Shown piece by piece: positions 1 through 5,816 of a stretch of 26,537 nucleotides of DNA (positions are counted from its first letter, which is position 1; every line of letters begins with the position of its first letter). The stretch is from NCBI GenBank assembly GCA_014846175.1, contig RKAV01000060.1:1-26537 (forward strand), given 5' to 3'. Below the pieces are notes generated by a model. It did no database searches. It was not told where the DNA came from and saw only the letters and a program-made list of their open reading frames with translations. Both the position numbers and the translations under genes were made by a program. The DNA comes from a bacterium. Lineage in GTDB: Bacteria > Bacillota_I > Bacilli_A > RF39 > UBA660.

Positions 1-46
1 TACTAACTCTAATATAAATATCTGCAATTTTCTTTTCATCGTTCAT
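1..46 (-). CDS. Serine recombinase, N-terminus only (cut by window edge)
   Basis: Only the first 15 codons are inside the window; they read MNDEKKIADIYIRVS. The Y-I-R-V-S pattern is the first strand of the resolvase/invertase catalytic domain, and its serine is the nucleophile that attacks DNA. The stretch IADIYIRVS resembles the start of large serine recombinases (phage, ICE or sporulation-type integrases). A GAGAGATG Shine-Dalgarno lies just before the ATG. The gene runs left out of the window, so size, completeness and the C-terminal DNA-binding domains cannot be judged. It could equally be a small resolvase or a relic. If it is an integrase, the 77-aa ORF and inverted repeat to its right may belong to the same mobile element. 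Confidence 0.55.
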   Translation of the reverse strand, partial: MNDEKKIADIYIRVS

Positions 47-148
47 AATTTCATCTCTCTTTCTATTATTTTTTTGAAAGAGATTAAAAGCACAAAAAGA
101 CCATACTTTTAACCTCAAGTATTGTACTTCCTTTTTGCACGCCTAGTT

Positions 149-171
149 TTAAAACAATTAATTTGTTTTAA
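149..171. repeat. Perfect 9-bp inverted repeat, TTAAAACAA / TTGTTTTAA
   Basis: Arms at 149-157 and 163-171 around a 5-base centre. There is no T run on either side that would make a convincing terminator. It lies between the recombinase start and the end of the 77-aa ORF. A second small dyad (AAGTA-TTG-TACTT) sits near 117-129. The stretch 47-189 holds no gene I can support. Confidence 0.4.
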
Positions 172-189
172 TATGAACTTCTAAATCCT

Positions 190-423
190 TTAATTTAATA
201 CTTTTAGAATATCATTTACAAATAAAGTATCACTTCCATTGAATATTAAATAATTATTCCCTCCAACTGTTATAATATGTGGACTTACATAAACAATGTT
301 CGTTCCTTTAATATTGATAATGCTCCCTTGTTTAATGGTTGGCTTAACACAAGCAAATCTGCATATCATTTCAATCCTTTTTAAGACTTCCTTATCAAAC
401 TCTAATTCCTTTACTTCCTTCAT
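190..423 (-). CDS. Hypothetical 77-aa protein
   Basis: A small ORF starting ATG, with GGAAGTGAT as a plausible but distant Shine-Dalgarno. The N-terminal third is charged (KEVKELEFDKEVLKRIE) and the rest alternates hydrophobic and polar residues, suggesting a small mostly beta domain; there is no signal peptide or membrane segment. I do not recognise a family. It reads the same way as the serine recombinase to its left and is separated from tRNA-Thr by a terminator, so it may be a small gene of a mobile element. It needs its own promoter, which I could not identify. Its length and composition look coding, but a chance ORF cannot be excluded. Confidence 0.5.
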   Translation of the reverse strand: MKEVKELEFDKEVLKRIEMICRFACVKPTIKQGSIINIKGTNIVYVSPHIITVGGNNYLIFNGSDTLFVNDILKVLN

Positions 424-450
424 AACGCATCACTTCCATTCTCAAATAAC

Positions 451-476
451 AAAAAAACTAGACGGTACTTCTAGTT
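451..476 (-). terminator. Intrinsic terminator downstream of tRNA-Thr
   Basis: On the minus strand AACTAGA (476-470), a 7-base loop and TCTAGTT (462-456) form a 7-bp stem running into a T tract. A second hairpin, CTCGAA/TTCGAG with a 7-base loop, sits at 490-508, between the tRNA 3' end and this terminator. Confidence 0.7.
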
Positions 477-521
477 AATATTTATTACTCTCGAATAAAA
501 AGTTCGAGTTTCCTATCATTC

Positions 522-595
522 TGGTGCTGGAAGTAAGAATTGAACTTACCGCTGATCCTTACCAAGGATCTGTTTTACCACTAAACTATACCAGC
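522..595 (-). tRNA. tRNA-Thr (anticodon GGT)
   Basis: The 74 nt fold as a full cloverleaf including an encoded CCA (plus-strand TGG at 522-524). The acceptor is GCTGGTA/TTCCAGC with one U-U mismatch, the D stem GTTT/AAAC, the anticodon stem GATCC/GGATC with loop TTGGTAA, and the T stem GTAAG/CTTAC. The loop gives anticodon GGT, reading ACC/ACU threonine codons. It is a single gene with its own promoter at 606-634 and terminator at 451-476. Confidence 0.93.
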
Positions 596-605
596 GAATA
601 AATAA

Positions 606-634
606 ATTTTAGCATATTAAATATGATATAGCAA
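606..634 (-). promoter_or_regulatory. Sigma-A promoter of tRNA-Thr
   Basis: Minus-strand TTGCTA (634-629), 17-base spacer, TAAAAT (611-606), with an extended -10 TGC directly before the hexamer. The expected start point lies about 4 bases before the tRNA 5' end. Confidence 0.7.
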
Positions 635-680
635 GAAACTTTTAAATATTTAAAACATATCATTTAGTAAGGTGATTAAT

Positions 681-1118
681 TTGACAAGTTTAAACTGTTA
701 TTCGTATGATGATTTACCGAGTGGCAAACAAGGTATCATTAGGCAAGATGGTACATTCATCTCTTTTGCAGATATTTCTTCTAAACCTTTTTCGCAAAAT
801 AGTATTAAAACTTATATCGAAGAAAACTATACTGATAATATAACAGAAATAATTGGAGAAAAAAATTATCCATTGTATCAATTCAGAAAAAATATTTATA
901 ATTATAAGGATATAATAGTTGATTTTCTAGGTTATGCTACTTATGAAGCATATATTACTTCCCCTATTCCCATTATTAAAGTACCTAATTCTTCTATTAA
1001 TGAAATGCATATTACCAAAGAACAAAAAGAAGTATTAATGAAACTAGCTAAAATTAATAATAATGATTTATCTTACTTACCTTTTAATGATAAAGAAAAA
1101 GTAAAGGTTAAAAAATAA
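681..1118 (+). CDS. Hypothetical 145-aa protein
   Basis: I chose the TTG at 681 (MTSLNCYSYDDLPSGKQG) because AAGGTGAT lies 4-8 bases upstream of it. The GTG at 672 that also opens the frame is part of that Shine-Dalgarno. The protein has no signal peptide or membrane segment. It has an aromatic, mildly acidic N-terminal half and a lysine-rich tail (KEKVKVKK). I do not recognise a family or catalytic motif. It is divergent from tRNA-Thr and convergent with the 106-aa gene, their stops only a few bases apart, so it is a single-gene unit. A protein-coding gene is likely; its function is unknown. Confidence 0.65.
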   Translation: MTSLNCYSYDDLPSGKQGIIRQDGTFISFADISSKPFSQNSIKTYIEENYTDNITEIIGEKNYPLYQFRKNIYNYKDIIVDFLGYATYEAYITSPIPIIKVPNSSINEMHITKEQKEVLMKLAKINNNDLSYLPFNDKEKVKVKK

Positions 1119-1128
1119 AACTATTTTT
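1111..1128. terminator. Weak bidirectional hairpin between convergent genes
   Basis: AAAAATA (1111-1117) and TATTTTT (1122-1128) around AAAC form a 7-bp, all-AT stem between the converging ends of two genes. It has A and T tracts on both sides but is thermodynamically weak. Confidence 0.3.
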
Positions 1129-1441
1129 GATATACCTTTACTTCTTCTATTTGTTCTCGAATAACTTTATCAGGTTCAACATAACTACAAATCGTTCTAT
1201 CACATAATTTCTTCATTGCAACTATACTGCCTTTAGTAGTTGTTTTCATTTTACAAAGATCTAATACTCCATCACTAATATCTACTGCCCCATTATTAAC
1301 AAAGTATTCTTTAAACTCTTCATTATTTTTAAAGACATAAGCTGATTTAAATGGTGTTTCTAAAAAATCTGTATATTCCTTTTCTTGTTCTTCTTTCATT
1401 CCTAATATAAACATATAAGCTTTAGCTTCTAAATCAATCAT
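1121..1441 (-). CDS. Hypothetical 106-aa protein, last gene of the mtnN cluster
   Basis: The gene starts at ATG with an excellent AGGAGGA Shine-Dalgarno. It lies 21 bases after mtnN on the same strand, so it is probably the last gene of that transcript. The protein is cytosolic, with an acidic helical N-terminal half (MKEEQEKEYTDFLETPFK) followed by a segment with two cysteines (LCDRTICSY). It has no membrane segment. I do not recognise a family, and placement is the only hint to function. Confidence 0.7.
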   Translation of the reverse strand: MIDLEAKAYMFILGMKEEQEKEYTDFLETPFKSAYVFKNNEEFKEYFVNNGAVDISDGVLDLCKMKTTTKGSIVAMKKLCDRTICSYVEPDKVIREQIEEVKVYQK

Positions 1442-1462
1442 ACTCTTCCTCCTATTAATATA

Positions 1463-2170
1463 TTATTTTATATCTAAACTTATTTTCTCTATCATACTAA
1501 GTAAAAACTTAGCGACCACTTTAGAACTTTCTTCTAAAAACTCTTCATAGGTTATTTTATTATTGTTATTAGGTATATCAGATATACTTCTAACTACTAG
1601 AAAAGGAACGCCACTTAAATATGCCACTTGTGCAATACTAGCTCCTTCCATATCAACACATAAAGCATTGAATTTCTCATTTATTTTCTTACTCATCTTT
1701 TCACTAGTACAGAAGATATCTCCACTAGCAATTACCCCTTTATGAAAGTTTGTTTCATTAAAAGATTCTTTTTCTTTTACTGCTATTCGCAAAAGATATT
1801 CATCACTATTTAAATAAACACCAACATTAGGAATATATCCTTTAGCATGATCAAATGCTGTTATATCAAAATCATGTTGTACAAGTTTTTCCCCTATTAC
1901 AATATCACATACATTTAAAGAATTAGAAACTCCTCCTGCTACTCCTACATTTATTATATAATCAACTTTCATAACATCTATCATTATTTGGGTTGTACGA
2001 GCGGCATTAACTTTACCTACTCCACATTCTACTAAGATACATTCTGTATCTTTAAAAACAACACTATAAAAGTCAAGTCCAAAAACATTAAATTCATTTT
2101 TAATATCAACTTGTTTTAATACTTCATCAAGTTCTTCTTCCATTGCAAATATAACACCAATTTTACTCAT
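1463..2170 (-). CDS. mtnN: 5'-methylthioadenosine/S-adenosylhomocysteine nucleosidase
   Basis: MtnN (MTAN, Pfs) hydrolyses the N-glycosidic bond of MTA and SAH, releasing adenine plus methylthioribose or S-ribosylhomocysteine, so removing inhibitory by-products of SAM-using reactions. The protein has 235 aa, normal for the family. Visible signatures are the N-terminal I-F-A-M-E-E-E (catalytic Glu about 13), NVGVAGG near 74-80, IASGDIF near 147-153, the nucleoside-binding VDMEGA (Glu about 175) and VVRSISD (catalytic Asp about 198). Its AGGTGAG Shine-Dalgarno overlaps the TGA of the upstream gene, implying translational coupling. It lies two genes downstream of a probable SAM-dependent aminocarboxypropyl or methyl transferase, whose by-product it would consume. 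Confidence 0.95.
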   Translation of the reverse strand: MSKIGVIFAMEEELDEVLKQVDIKNEFNVFGLDFYSVVFKDTECILVECGVGKVNAARTTQIMIDVMKVDYIINVGVAGGVSNSLNVCDIVIGEKLVQHDFDITAFDHAKGYIPNVGVYLNSDEYLLRIAVKEKESFNETNFHKGVIASGDIFCTSEKMSKKINEKFNALCVDMEGASIAQVAYLSGVPFLVVRSISDIPNNNNKITYEEFLEESSKVVAKFLLSMIEKISLDIK

Positions 2171-2173
2171 AAC

Positions 2174-2638
2174 TCACCTATTATTGCTTTCTATAATGAT
2201 AGCTTCATAAATAATATCTACTAAATAATTACTAGGTGCTATTTGATATTTAGACATTATAGTATTAAAGACATCATAGTTATAATCAATATTTAAATAT
2301 GGATAGACTAGTTCCATCTGATTATTAATATCTTTTAAATAATCCATCGTATAATCATTTTCAATTAATAGAATTGGTAAGTCATCTACCCACTCTTTAA
2401 ATTTTTTTATAATTAAACTAGTATCACTTGTATACTTAAAGTTCTCCTTATCATAACTAATCATCTCTAATAAATCTTTATTATTAACTAAATTTTCATC
2501 AATTCGGTAATCAAACCTATCTATAAGTTTTATCCCTTCTAGTTTTAAAGCTGATAGCTGAGCAACAATACCTTTCTTACTATCACTACTAGTAGGAATA
2601 ACCTCTACTATTACATATTTATCTTTTAATAAGTCCAT
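2174..2638 (-). CDS. DnaQ-like (DEDD exonuclease fold) protein lacking catalytic residues
   Basis: The start was placed at ATG 2638 (MDLLKDKYVIVEV), with GGTGAT spaced correctly upstream; the ORF also opens earlier at a TTG that I consider part of the leader. It gives 154 aa and overlaps the end of the upstream gene by 20 bases. The opening stretch KYVIVEVIPTSSDSKKGIV, the following ALKLEGIKLIDRFDYRID, and LLIENDYTMDYL near residue 90 follow the order of the DnaQ/RNase T family (exo I, next strands, exo II). However, the exo I D-x-E pair is replaced (VEVIPT), so nuclease activity is doubtful. The fold assignment is an inference from pattern only. The gene lies between the transferase-like gene and mtnN. 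Confidence 0.5.
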   Translation of the reverse strand: MDLLKDKYVIVEVIPTSSDSKKGIVAQLSALKLEGIKLIDRFDYRIDENLVNNKDLLEMISYDKENFKYTSDTSLIIKKFKEWVDDLPILLIENDYTMDYLKDINNQMELVYPYLNIDYNYDVFNTIMSKYQIAPSNYLVDIIYEAIIIESNNR

Positions 2639-3584
2639 TATTATCACCAATTCCTTTCTTTTTTTGATAAATTAAAACTGAGTCTTTAATATCATCAGTA
2701 CAAAATTTTATTCCCTCTACACCTTTAAAGAAATGAAAAGTTGGTGAATATTCTTTCAATAGTTCTAAATCATTCTTTAAATCATAAATAGGATACCAAT
2801 TATCATGATATTCAGTATCCATATCTATTGAGTATAAATAACTAATTAATAACTTGCCATCAACTGCTAAGCTATTAGCAAACTTATCAGTCATTTCTTT
2901 TATTTCATCTTGTTCCAAATAGCAAGCAATATTAGAAAGCCATATATTATTATAATGCTTAGTAAGATTAACTTCAAAGATATCTTCATTTATAAATTTT
3001 GGTCTTAGCTCTTTTATCTTAGTTTTTGTATCATCATAAACATTTTCACTTTGTAAATATAAGTTACTTTTACTTAAGATAGAAGTTCTATATTCATCAT
3101 TACTAAATAAGTAAGATCTTATATGTTCTGGTTGATACATATCAAACAATTCATCCCAGAAAAGATAGGAATCTTTATTCAAAGACTTTAATGTACTCTT
3201 AAGTTTTTTATATGAATCTTTATTAAATACTTTTTTATTATATTTAAAAACTTTAGGATAATCATTATATCTAAAGAATTCATTAAATTCTGTCAAACTA
3301 AGTTCTAGAATACCAGCTGCTTTTAGATAGTAATAGTATTTAGCGTAGGGATTAATATCCAGTAAAGTGATATCTTTTGTTCCTTTTAATGCAGCATTTA
3401 TTATTTGGTCACCTGATGAACCAACAGTTAATAAAGATTTATCTTGCAAATCAAAACAATCTATATAACCAGCTATATTTTCAGTCGTAAAAGGATAAAT
3501 CTGGTCAAACTCCTTATCATCAACAAAAATATTTTCACATCTTTTAATAGCACTATATTTTGCTTCCTCTAATTCTTTATTCAT
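2619..3584 (-). CDS. BtaA/DUF3419-like SAM-dependent transferase
   Basis: The 321-aa protein is cytosolic. The section LLTVGSSGDQIINAALKG near 51-68, followed by DITLLDINPYAKYYYYLKAA, matches the nucleotide-binding loop and acidic strand end of Rossmann SAM enzymes. The combination with LELSLTEFNEFF is typical of DUF3419/BtaA proteins, which move the 3-amino-3-carboxypropyl group of SAM onto diacylglycerol in betaine lipid synthesis. A later strand, NNIWLSNIACYL near 214-225, would be the usual motif IV region. AGGGGA lies before the ATG. The gene is first in the cluster leading to mtnN, consistent with MTA release. A plain methyltransferase is the alternative. No btaB-like methyltransferase is visible nearby. 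Confidence 0.55.
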   Translation of the reverse strand: MNKELEEAKYSAIKRCENIFVDDKEFDQIYPFTTENIAGYIDCFDLQDKSLLTVGSSGDQIINAALKGTKDITLLDINPYAKYYYYLKAAGILELSLTEFNEFFRYNDYPKVFKYNKKVFNKDSYKKLKSTLKSLNKDSYLFWDELFDMYQPEHIRSYLFSNDEYRTSILSKSNLYLQSENVYDDTKTKIKELRPKFINEDIFEVNLTKHYNNIWLSNIACYLEQDEIKEMTDKFANSLAVDGKLLISYLYSIDMDTEYHDNWYPIYDLKNDLELLKEYSPTFHFFKGVEGIKFCTDDIKDSVLIYQKKKGIGDNNGLIKR

Positions 3585-3692
3585 TACCTTTTCCCCTATA
3601 ATTTTGATTTAATTATTATTATCATTTTTCCTTTAAAATAAGCATAATTCACAATTTTATATTATCTTGAAAAATTCAAGTATTATAGCTAA

Positions 3693-3769
3693 TGGTGTTC
3701 ATAGTGGGAGTTGAACCCACGACCTTTTCCTTCGGAGGGAAACGCTCTATCCAACTGAGCTATATGAAC
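3693..3769 (-). tRNA. tRNA-Arg (anticodon CCG)
   Basis: This is a complete 77-nt cloverleaf with encoded CCA. The acceptor is GTTCATA/TATGAAC, the D stem GCTC/GAGC, the anticodon stem TTTCC/GGAAA with loop CTCCGAA, and the T stem GTGGG/CCCAC. Anticodon CCG reads CGG arginine codons. A small hairpin, CTTGAA/TTCAAG (3666-3680), follows the 3' end but lacks a proper T run. Confidence 0.95.
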
Positions 3770-3777
3770 ATGACTTA

Positions 3778-3806
3778 ATTCTAACATATTTAAAAAAAGA
3801 TGTAAA
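3778..3806 (-). promoter_or_regulatory. Sigma-A promoter of tRNA-Arg
   Basis: Minus-strand TTTACA (3806-3801), 17-base spacer, TAGAAT (3783-3778), preceded by an extended -10 TGT. The predicted start is only about 2 bases from the tRNA 5' end. It is back to back with the glmS promoter. Confidence 0.7.
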
Positions 3807-3821
3807 TTATTGTCTAATAAT

Positions 3822-3850
3822 TTGACAAGTATTAATCATAATTCTAAAAT
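3822..3850 (+). promoter_or_regulatory. Sigma-A promoter of glmS
   Basis: A perfect -35 TTGACA (3822-3827), 17-base spacer and TAAAAT (3845-3850). Transcription would begin near 3857, leaving a leader of under 20 bases, too short for a glmS ribozyme. Confidence 0.85.
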
Positions 3851-3873
3851 TATATTAGAAAGTAGGGATAAAT

Positions 3874-5658
3874 ATGTGTGGAATAATGGGAATTATAAAT
3901 AAGAAAGGTAATGCTATTAGTAAAGTTATTGATGGTCTTGAAAGACTTGAATACCGTGGATATGATTCTTGTGGTATTGCTTATCTTACTGCTAACAAAA
4001 TAGAAACCATAAAAACTAAAGGAAGGGTTAAAGACTTAAAGAAACTAATAGATACTAATACTAAATCAGATATTGCTATTGGTCATACTAGATGGGCAAC
4101 ACATGGAATTGCTTCTACTGTTAATGCACATCCACATACCATAGGAGATATTACTATAGTACATAATGGTATTATTGAAAACTATTTAGAATTAAAAGAA
4201 ATGCTAAGTAGTAATGGTTATCAATTTAAATCAACAACTGATACAGAAGTAGCTTGTGCTTTAATAGATTTTTATTATCAAGAAAATAAAGATATAAATA
4301 AAGCTATTACTAGTTTTATGGCTAAAGTAAAAGGAAGCTATGCCATAGTCCTATTATGTAAAGATATTAAAGATAAAATATTTGTTATAAAAAAAGATAG
4401 TCCATTAGTTATCGGAGTAAATACTGATACTATCTTTATTGCAAGTGATATTCCAACTATCTTAAGTGAATGCAGTGACTATTATTTACTAAATGATTTA
4501 GAATGGGCTTCAATTAGTAGTGATAAAATTAATTTCTATAATAATATAGGAAAAGAATTAATTAAAGAGAAACAAACATTTAAAGATGGTAACTTTACTT
4601 ATTCAAAAGATAAGTATGATCACTTTATGTTAAAAGAAATAATGGAGCAAAAAGATACCTTAAGTAATTTAATAGATTATTATTTAAAAGATAATAGATA
4701 TTTAGATTTAATTGATATTAATAAATATAAAAAAATTGATATAGTAGCTTGTGGTTCTGCTTATCATGCTGGATTAGTTGGTAAGTATTTGTTTGAAGAA
4801 AAAGCAAATATTGAAACAGAAGTATATCTTGCTAGTGAGTATCGTTATAAGAAAAACTTTATTGATGAAAATAGCTTAGTAATATTTGTTTCTCAATCAG
4901 GAGAAACAGCTGATACTCTTGCTTGTCTTAAGAAGATTAAAGAAACTAAAGCTCATTCTTTAGGAATAATCAATGTTGAAAATAGTAGTATTAGTTTATT
5001 AGTAGATGAAGTTATCTATACTAAGTCAGGTAGTGAAATAGCAGTAGCTACTACTAAGGCTTACACATCGCAAATAACAATATTAGTACTACTTACCTTA
5101 GCTAGTTTAGTAAAACATAATAAGTCTTATGAAATAGATGAGATAATTAATGAACTAAAAAATATTAAAGATGATGTTATAAATGTATTAGATGATAATG
5201 ATAAATATAAAGATATTGCTAAAAAAATAGTTGCTAGTAAAAAGATATTCTTCTTAGGAAGAGGTCTTGACTATGCTATCATGAAAGAAGGAGACTTAAA
5301 GTTAAAAGAAATAACTTATTTATCATCTGAGTGTTATGCTGCAGGTGAATTAAAACATGGTCCTATATCTCTAATTGATAAAGATACTTTAGTAATAGCT
5401 GGTAATACTAATAAATTATTATATGAAAAAACAGAAAGTAATTTAAGTGAAGTAATTGCAAGAGGTGCTAATATTATTTTAATAACTAATAAGGAAACTT
5501 CTAATTTTAATACTATTCTTATACCTAAAAGAAGTGATTTTATAACTCCTATACTAGAAGTAATTCCTTTACAATTAATTTCTTATTATACTGGTGTACT
5601 TTTAAAAAGAGATATTGATAAACCAAGAAACTTAGCAAAATCTGTTACAGTTGAGTAA
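3874..5658 (+). CDS. glmS: Glutamine--fructose-6-phosphate aminotransferase (isomerizing)
   Basis: GlmS converts fructose-6-phosphate and glutamine to glucosamine-6-phosphate, the first step toward UDP-GlcNAc for the cell wall. The 594 residues match the normal length of about 600. MCGIMGI gives the N-terminal nucleophile Cys2 of the class II glutaminase domain, followed by RLEYRGYDS, GHTRWATHG and the HNGIIEN motif. Two SIS domains follow, with VACGSAYHAG, SQSGETADTL and ELKHGPISLI. The protein ends with the conserved LAKSVTVE tail that closes the sugar site. GTAGGGAT is the Shine-Dalgarno. It is a single-gene unit with a very short 5' leader, so feedback by a glmS ribozyme is not possible here. 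Confidence 0.97.
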   Translation: MCGIMGIINKKGNAISKVIDGLERLEYRGYDSCGIAYLTANKIETIKTKGRVKDLKKLIDTNTKSDIAIGHTRWATHGIASTVNAHPHTIGDITIVHNGIIENYLELKEMLSSNGYQFKSTTDTEVACALIDFYYQENKDINKAITSFMAKVKGSYAIVLLCKDIKDKIFVIKKDSPLVIGVNTDTIFIASDIPTILSECSDYYLLNDLEWASISSDKINFYNNIGKELIKEKQTFKDGNFTYSKDKYDHFMLKEIMEQKDTLSNLIDYYLKDNRYLDLIDINKYKKIDIVACGSAYHAGLVGKYLFEEKANIETEVYLASEYRYKKNFIDENSLVIFVSQSGETADTLACLKKIKETKAHSLGIINVENSSISLLVDEVIYTKSGSEIAVATTKAYTSQITILVLLTLASLVKHNKSYEIDEIINELKNIKDDVINVLDDNDKYKDIAKKIVASKKIFFLGRGLDYAIMKEGDLKLKEITYLSSECYAAGELKHGPISLIDKDTLVIAGNTNKLLYEKTESNLSEVIARGANIILITNKETSNFNTILIPKRSDFITPILEVIPLQLISYYTGVLLKRDIDKPRNLAKSVTVE

Positions 5659-5664
5659 AAAGAA

Positions 5665-5693
5665 TATTATTTTTTTAAAATATGTGCTATAGT
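5665..5693 (+). promoter_or_regulatory. Candidate extended -10 promoter for the rnr leader
   Basis: TG-C-TATAGT at 5685-5693 is a good extended -10 element. The -35 position (5665-5670, TATTAT) is poor. A start near 5700 would place the strong Shine-Dalgarno of the leader ORF almost at the 5' end of the RNA. Confidence 0.45.
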
Positions 5694-5715
5694 TTATTTA
5701 AGGGAGGTGCTTGTT

Positions 5716-5772
5716 ATGAAATTTTTTTCAAAAAAACAATTAATAGCTCCTCTTTGCCTAATAATGACATAG
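5716..5772 (+). CDS. 18-aa leader peptide upstream of rnr
   Basis: The ORF reads MKFFSKKQLIAPLCLIMT and stops at TAG. It is preceded by AAGGGAGGTG, the strongest Shine-Dalgarno in the neighbourhood, correctly spaced from the ATG. Its last codons and stop form the 5' arm of an intrinsic terminator (5763-5792). A ribosome occupying the end of this ORF would therefore prevent terminator folding and let transcription reach rnr, the layout of ribosome-mediated attenuation. The codons CCT CTT (5749-5754) can also pair with the GGGAGG of its own Shine-Dalgarno. The peptide is probably regulatory rather than functional; no run of one amino acid identifies a sensed tRNA. I do not recognise it from a known system. 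Confidence 0.6.
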   Translation: MKFFSKKQLIAPLCLIMT

Positions 5773-5792
5773 ATTATTCTGTGTCATTTTTT
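5763..5792 (+). terminator. Attenuator-type intrinsic terminator before rnr
   Basis: AATGACATAGA (5763-5773) pairs with TCTGTGTCATT (5778-5788) in an 11-bp stem with one G-U pair and a TTAT loop, followed by a T tract. It lies upstream of rnr and includes the stop codon of the leader ORF. No equally good antiterminator pairing was found by eye. Confidence 0.8.
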
Positions 5793-5816
5793 GTATTTGA
5801 AAAGGAGTAGCAGTAA

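Noticed and set aside
296..478. Plus-strand ORF of 60 codons over the 77-aa gene
   Set aside because: No Shine-Dalgarno, overlaps a better minus-strand frame and runs through a terminator.
1563..1745. Plus-strand ORF inside mtnN
   Set aside because: Antisense shadow of a clearly conserved gene.
3851..3873. glmS ribozyme
   Set aside because: The leader is far too short and has no ribozyme-like fold.
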